A stretch of 31,971 bases of DNA from a virus. The translations under genes were made by a program, and so were the position numbers. The stretch spans positions 1-31,971 of IMG/VR virus record IMGVR_UViG_3300047472_000046; one strand, 5' to 3'. The notes beneath the pieces are model-generated. The model ran no database searches, was not told the DNA's origin, and saw only the letters and a program-made list of their open reading frames with translations. Below, in pieces: positions 27,582 through 31,971 of this stretch. Each line of letters starts with the position of its first letter. The stretch's first letter is position 1.

Positions 27582-30500
27582 TAGCTGTCCGAAATGATCA
27601 AGGTCTTGGCGGCGAGATCCATCACCATCAGATTATCGGTGCTACGGAGCTTGCCGGCGATGAGCTCCTGGAACACGCCCGTGTAGGCGCTCAAGAAGTT
27701 GGTCTCGAGCTTGTTGACCGACAGCGTGCCGTCGATGATGGTGTCGCCCTCGATCTGGAGCGTGTAGGACACGGTGCCGTCGAGCTTCTTGATGCCTTGG
27801 AACAGGAAGCCGCCGGTGACACCGTCGATCGTGCCGATCACGCCGTATTGCAGCTTCACGCCATCGACGCTCGACTGGATGGTCGAGAGCGATGCGGTGT
27901 TCTGACCGACGGTCGTCGAGACGGTGCTGATGGACTGCGCGAGCGCGCTATCCCCATCGGCGCGCGCCGTCTGCTCGGTCTGGAGAGCTGCCTGGAGATC
28001 GTCGCCGACCTGCGCTTGCAGCGCTGTGACTTGCTGTGCGAGCGCGCTGTCAGCGTCTACGCGCGCGACCTGTTCTGTCGCGATCGCAGCGAGCACGTTG
28101 TCGTTGATCGTGGCCTCTAGCACCTGGCGCGCGGTCGCCTCGGCGAAGTTTGCCTCGATGCGCGCGGTCTGCTCCTGGATGATCATGGCACCGAGACCAT
28201 CCGACTTGACCGAGAGCTGCTGCTCATGGCGCGCATGGAGCTGGTCGTTCCAGTCTCGATCCTGGATGATCTGTCCGAGGATCCCGGCAAGCTGATCGCC
28301 GATATCGTCCACATCCTTGACCGTGACCTGCCCCGCGGCCGACAGCAGGGCGGGCAGCACGCCGGCGAGCGTCGAATTCAGGTCGTTGACGGCGACAGTC
28401 TGCGGGCCGCCGATGTTGAGGCCGATCTTGCCGAAAACGTCGTAGTTCGCGACCCAGACAAAGTAGTTGCCGGCGCCGATGACGAGGTTGGCTTTGGTGT
28501 CCGGGCCGTCATAGAGGAAATTGGTCAGCGTCGGCACGAAGCCGGCGTTGGTCGAGGCCCACACCAGCGCGCCGGCGTAGTCGGGATCGTTGGCCGACCA
28601 GGCGACCTCGAGGGTGCCTACGCCAGGCTTGACGTCGATCGTCGGCGCGGCCGGCGGCGGGTTCGCCAGCACGATCGAGGCCGGTGCGGACTCGGTGCCG
28701 GTGACCGAGAGCGCGGTGACATCGAAGCGCAGGCGCCGCCGCGGGCCGCCGTCATTGACGTTGGCCTCGTAGGAATAGGTGTAAGTGGTCGACTGCACGG
28801 TATCGGTGCGCAGCAGCAGATTGGAGACGCCGTCATAGACCCGAACGACGTTCTTGACCTGGTAGATCACGGACGCCGGCGGGAAGGTGTTGGTCCAGGT
28901 GATCGTCACGGCCCGGCTGTTGAACACGCCCGCGCCATCAGTCGAGGCCAGACCGCTCGGCAACGGACCGTCCACGGCCTCCCAGCCTTCCACGGTGAAT
29001 TCGAGGCTGACGGGCGTCGAGGTGGCTCCGGTCAGTGAGCGGGTCACGACATAGAAGGTCCAGTCGCCGGCCGTTGCGTCGGTGATGTCGAGCGAGGGCT
29101 GGGTCACGGAGTTGAAGTTGACGAAGCCGTGCGGGCTGTCCGCAGTGATCAGGTAGTCGGCGACCTGGAAGTCATTGGGGCCGGTCCAGGACAGCGTCAC
29201 GCGGGAGTGCGAGACGCCGTTCTGGAAGTAGTGCGCTTCGATAGCCTGCAGATTGGTGATCGCGGCGATGACGTTGCGCGGCCGGACATACGGGATCTTG
29301 TCCAGCGCCAGGTTCTGCTCGACGCGGGCGTATTTGTTGGGGTCGTGGATCAGCGCGGTGATCTTGAAGATGTTCTTGGCATCTTCCTGCACAGCCATGA
29401 CGCGATACTGGCGCGCGACCATGTTCGCGGACTGGATGATCCAGTCAGCATTGAGCACCGGCGCCGCCGAAAAGGCCTGCGCAAGCGTGATCGTGGCGTT
29501 GTCGGACCCAAAAGAGGCAATGGTCTTGGTCTCGAACGAGCCGTCGGGCAGCATCGAGCTCAAGGTGTAAGTCTGGCCGGCCTCGGGTTCGAACGGGAAA
29601 TCGAGCGTGACGTGGGTCGTGTCCGTGACGCCGAGCAGTCGGCCGCCCGCGCGATAATTGCCGTTCTTGCGCGGGTCGGACACCATGATGACGTCGCCCG
29701 GCTTGACCTGCTGGTTCTCCTTCAGAACGTAGCCGTCCCAGGAGATCGCGAACTGGATCGTCTCGGTCTGGTTGCGCTCGGTGTCCAGGATCCACTTGCC
29801 GAAGCGGTGCGCCTGGCCGCGCGAGGTGCAGCCCATCAGCGACACGTCAGTCTGGCGCCAGCCAAACCGCTCGATCATGTCGTCGTCCTGGATGACCTCG
29901 GGCGTGTCGCGGAAGTAGTTGTTCGGATCCTGCCAGGTGACGACGGCAACCGAGTGCCGCGCCTTCATGGCCGTGCCGGAATACTTGAAGTGCCCGTCGA
30001 CCACGTTCGTCGGCGAGAAGGCGGCAACCGGATCGGCCGGAATGTCGGCCGCGCAGAACACCTGCCCGAGCGACCAATAGGCCATGCCGCGGAAGGCCGC
30101 GGTGATGTTCTGGAGAACCGTGTAGGCCTCTTCGCGGTTCTTGATGACGCCGTTGAAGGCGAACCGCGGCTCCATGACGTCGGTGCCGTCCTGGTTCTTG
30201 TAACCGGACGGGACGAGCTGGTCGCAATACTGGCCGATCTGGTAGAGCGACCATTTGTCGATCAGGGCGGCATTGACGAATTCACCGAGACCGTAACGGT
30301 TGTTGGTGATGAGGTCGTAGAAGATCCAAGCCGGGTTCGAGGTCCAGGCGGACTTGAAGGAACCATCCCAGACGCCGCTATAGGTCTTGGTCAGCGGATC
30401 GTAGTTCGAGGGAACGTCGATGATCAGGCCGCGGACGTGGTAGCCGCGGGTGCCGACATTGGAGCCGAACAGGAAGGCGTCGACAGCCAGCGCGACGAGC

Positions 30501-31231
30501 GCGGTGTCGTTGTAGGTGAACTTGCTGGAGATGATCGTCGAGTAGCTCTGCCACCAGGTCTGGTTCTGGAGCAGCGTGGCCTCGACCGGATCCGGATCCT
30601 CCGTAATGCGCGAAACACGGATGTCCCAGGGCGATTCCCGATTGAAGGGCGCCGGAACGACATGAGCCTTGTTGTAGGGCGAAGAGACCTTGCCGTTGAT
30701 GGTCGGCTGGGCAATCGTCTCCCAATTGCCGCCGGCTGCACGTCGGTCAATCTGATAGGTCACGGAGGTGCCCGTGACGTCGCCCGTGTTCTGGTCGGCC
30801 AGAACGAGCGCGGGAATGCGGATGATGACCTGAACGGTGGCCGCGTTCGGGTCGTCGATGGTGCGAATGACCGGAACCGACCGCTTGACCTGGGTCTCAA
30901 CCGAGAAGGGCGTCGAGGTCTGCGCGGGTCCGCCGTCGCTGATCGGCGATTGATCCGGCAGGCCGGTGCGCTGGTCCCAGGTGACGCCGACGAAGTTCTT
31001 TTTGCCGTCGACATTCTCAAGCGGCGTGTCGTCGAAATAGATCGAGTTGGCGCCGTTGACGAGGCCGACGATCGGGCCCTCGCCCAGCGCTTCGACGAGA
31101 TAGACCTTGGTCGACGAACGCAGCGTATCGTCCGCGGTCGAGCCCGAACCGCCGCCGCCCTTGCCGCCCCCGCCGCCCGAGCCGCGAATGACGTGCCGCA
31201 ACAGATCGTTGGGGTTTACGATCGCGTTCAT
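27581..31231 (-). CDS. J: Lambda J-type central tail-tip / host-specificity protein (1216 aa)
   Basis: The largest gene of the window and the core of the tail tip in long, flexible-tailed phages. Residues 17-31 are a Gly-rich run (G-S-G-G-G-G-G-K), followed by the J core with S-T-K-V-Y-L-V-E-A-L-G-E-G-P-I-V-G-L-V. The middle (about 650-950) holds fibronectin-type beta domains with G-P-N-D-F and V-S-L-E-F-T-V. Residues about 990-1130 are helical with repeated E-Q-x-A-R-x-D-A/G-D-S-A-L-A-Q. The end has the typical J tail with I-D-G-T-L-S-V-N-K-L. The start is ATG 31231, overlapping the I-like stop (ATGA); the frame is open to 31357 but that overlap is rejected. Confidence 0.92.
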   Translation of the reverse strand: MNAIVNPNDLLRHVIRGSGGGGGKGGGGSGSTADDTLRSSTKVYLVEALGEGPIVGLVNGANSIYFDDTPLENVDGKKNFVGVTWDQRTGLPDQSPISDGGPAQTSTPFSVETQVKRSVPVIRTIDDPNAATVQVIIRIPALVLADQNTGDVTGTSVTYQIDRRAAGGNWETIAQPTINGKVSSPYNKAHVVPAPFNRESPWDIRVSRITEDPDPVEATLLQNQTWWQSYSTIISSKFTYNDTALVALAVDAFLFGSNVGTRGYHVRGLIIDVPSNYDPLTKTYSGVWDGSFKSAWTSNPAWIFYDLITNNRYGLGEFVNAALIDKWSLYQIGQYCDQLVPSGYKNQDGTDVMEPRFAFNGVIKNREEAYTVLQNITAAFRGMAYWSLGQVFCAADIPADPVAAFSPTNVVDGHFKYSGTAMKARHSVAVVTWQDPNNYFRDTPEVIQDDDMIERFGWRQTDVSLMGCTSRGQAHRFGKWILDTERNQTETIQFAISWDGYVLKENQQVKPGDVIMVSDPRKNGNYRAGGRLLGVTDTTHVTLDFPFEPEAGQTYTLSSMLPDGSFETKTIASFGSDNATITLAQAFSAAPVLNADWIIQSANMVARQYRVMAVQEDAKNIFKITALIHDPNKYARVEQNLALDKIPYVRPRNVIAAITNLQAIEAHYFQNGVSHSRVTLSWTGPNDFQVADYLITADSPHGFVNFNSVTQPSLDITDATAGDWTFYVVTRSLTGATSTPVSLEFTVEGWEAVDGPLPSGLASTDGAGVFNSRAVTITWTNTFPPASVIYQVKNVVRVYDGVSNLLLRTDTVQSTTYTYSYEANVNDGGPRRRLRFDVTALSVTGTESAPASIVLANPPPAAPTIDVKPGVGTLEVAWSANDPDYAGALVWASTNAGFVPTLTNFLYDGPDTKANLVIGAGNYFVWVANYDVFGKIGLNIGGPQTVAVNDLNSTLAGVLPALLSAAGQVTVKDVDDIGDQLAGILGQIIQDRDWNDQLHARHEQQLSVKSDGLGAMIIQEQTARIEANFAEATARQVLEATINDNVLAAIATEQVARVDADSALAQQVTALQAQVGDDLQAALQTEQTARADGDSALAQSISTVSTTVGQNTASLSTIQSSVDGVKLQYGVIGTIDGVTGGFLFQGIKKLDGTVSYTLQIEGDTIIDGTLSVNKLETNFLSAYTGVFQELIAGKLRSTDNLMVMDLAAKTLIISDS

Positions 31232-31932
31232 GAATTGCCGTTCCAGTATGCGGGGTTGTTGCCGAAGGCGGTCTCGATCGAGCCGGCGCTGTCGGCGTAG
31301 ACGTTGATGTCCTCGACGTCCGACCAGGCCTCGATCGGGGTCGATCCGACCATGCACTCGCCATAGATCAGCGTGACCGCGTTGCCCTGCTGGCCCGAAT
31401 TGCCGATGTTGCCGCCGTTGACGCTGACGCTGTTGGAGGCGGTATTGACCGCGGGCTTGGAGAGCAGCGTCGAGGCGCCAGCGAGGACCAGGCCTACGCC
31501 GAGCAGCGCGATGTTGCCGTAGGTGATGCTGCCGCCCAGGATCGAGAAGGCAGAGGCGCCCATGCCGGACAGCGGCGCAGCAAGCGTGCCGCCTGAGAAG
31601 AAGATGGCGCCGCCGATCAGCGCCGCGCCAAGCACAACCTTGGCCGTGCCCTTGGCGGTCTGGTTTACCGCGGCGCCCTTGGCGACCGGGATGATGTGCA
31701 GATCGGCGCCGCCCAGGTTAAACTGGTTGATCAGGTCGAGATCGAGCTGCATGCCCGAGCGCTTGTCGCCCCGCACGATCTTGTAATAGCCCTGCTCGAT
31801 CGCTGGGACGAAGCGCTTGGGGAATGCGCAGTTGAGCGCGCGCAACGCTTCAGCGGCCGTCGCTACGTCGAAGCGATGGGACTGGCCAAACTCTTTGCCA
31901 AGCTTGCCGTGCAGGTAAATGGTCCGCATCAT
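31228..31932 (-). CDS. I: Lambda tail assembly protein I homologue (234 aa)
   Basis: Residues 1-80 have a ubiquitin-like pattern (R-T-I-Y-L-H-G-K-L-G-K-E-F-G, then F-D-V-A-T-A-A-E-A-L-R-A-L), as in the lambda I family. A hydrophobic Gly/Ala-rich region follows at about 98-158, typical of I-type proteins and able to span or insert in a membrane. The C-terminal part has G-N-A-V-T-L-I-Y-G-E. In lambda the protein acts in assembly of the tail tip and is not in the finished virion. ATG 31932 overlaps the upstream stop, and a second ATG follows at once. It lies directly before J, matching the lambda order K-I-J. Confidence 0.85.
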   Translation of the reverse strand: MMRTIYLHGKLGKEFGQSHRFDVATAAEALRALNCAFPKRFVPAIEQGYYKIVRGDKRSGMQLDLDLINQFNLGGADLHIIPVAKGAAVNQTAKGTAKVVLGAALIGGAIFFSGGTLAAPLSGMGASAFSILGGSITYGNIALLGVGLVLAGASTLLSKPAVNTASNSVSVNGGNIGNSGQQGNAVTLIYGECMVGSTPIEAWSDVEDINVYADSAGSIETAFGNNPAYWNGNS

Positions 31933-31971
31933 TTGGACGGCCCCTCATATCGAACCCACATCTCGGCGGAG
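31929..31971 (-). CDS. Partial C-terminal end of an upstream tail gene
   Basis: The window edge cuts a minus-strand frame that ends ...E-M-W-V-R-Y-E-G-P-S-K with TGA at 31931-31929, overlapping the ATG of the I-like gene. Only 13 codons are visible. By the lambda gene order this should be the K-type tail peptidase (NlpC/P60), but the visible residues are too few to show it. The coupling overlap is like that of its neighbours, which supports a real gene. Confidence 0.45.
   Translation of the reverse strand, partial: SAEMWVRYEGPSK

Noticed and set aside
29129-31300. 723-codon open frame on the plus strand
   Set aside because: It is antisense to the J-type gene and has the same Arg/Asp/Val-rich shadow composition, with no motif or Shine-Dalgarno.

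Overview
This window is a stretch of a tailed double-stranded DNA phage genome (or a prophage). Every gene I can support lies on the minus strand, and the genes are packed tightly, with many 1-4 base stop/start overlaps. A lambda-type tail-tip module (I-like and J-like proteins) points to a siphovirus-like particle. An embedded Rz/Rz1-type spanin pair points to a Gram-negative host. The high GC content and the form of the tRNA would suit an alphaproteobacterial host, but that is inference. I see no plus-strand genes, no CRISPR array and no insertion sequence.

Layout in the direction of transcription (high to low coordinates). 31971-27581: end of an upstream tail gene, the tail assembly protein I homologue and the large J-type tail-tip protein. 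27581-25508: five small tail-associated genes, three of them apparent paralogues. 25456-20759: a 1084-residue tail fibre with a collagen-like segment, a small fibre-associated protein, and a free-standing duplicate of the fibre's C-terminal domain. 20662-19133: membrane and lysis genes (coiled-coil membrane protein, holin candidate, Rz/Rz1 spanins). 19009-17123: a large helix-turn-helix protein with phosphoesterase-like motifs. 17071-8835: small structural genes, three paralogous structural proteins of visibly lower GC, a repeat-rich fibre-like protein, and two consecutive proteins with SGNH-type esterase motifs. 8728-1527: an HslV-like protease, a PhoH ATPase, a protein of unknown function, an Hfq/Sm-like protein, a DnaB-type helicase, a Toprim primase, a WGR-like protein, a Cys-rich protein and an ATP-dependent DNA ligase. 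1331-2: a structural protein, a tRNA-Met(CAU) with initiator features, an I78-inhibitor-like protein and two membrane miniproteins.

The most striking signal is an inverted repeat, TAAGTCA-N4-TGACTTA, present in ten variants. Nine lie 11-75 bases upstream of a start codon; one sits in a hairpin after the ligase gene. At six sites a -10-like hexamer lies exactly one base upstream of the repeat in the transcription direction, with no obvious -35. At two of these the hexamer contains the stop codon of the preceding gene. This looks like a phage-wide promoter/operator system that punctuates the genome into transcription units. With the Hfq-like protein and the initiator-like tRNA, it suggests a phage that carries its own control over transcription and translation. 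No repressor or sigma gene for the repeat is visible here.
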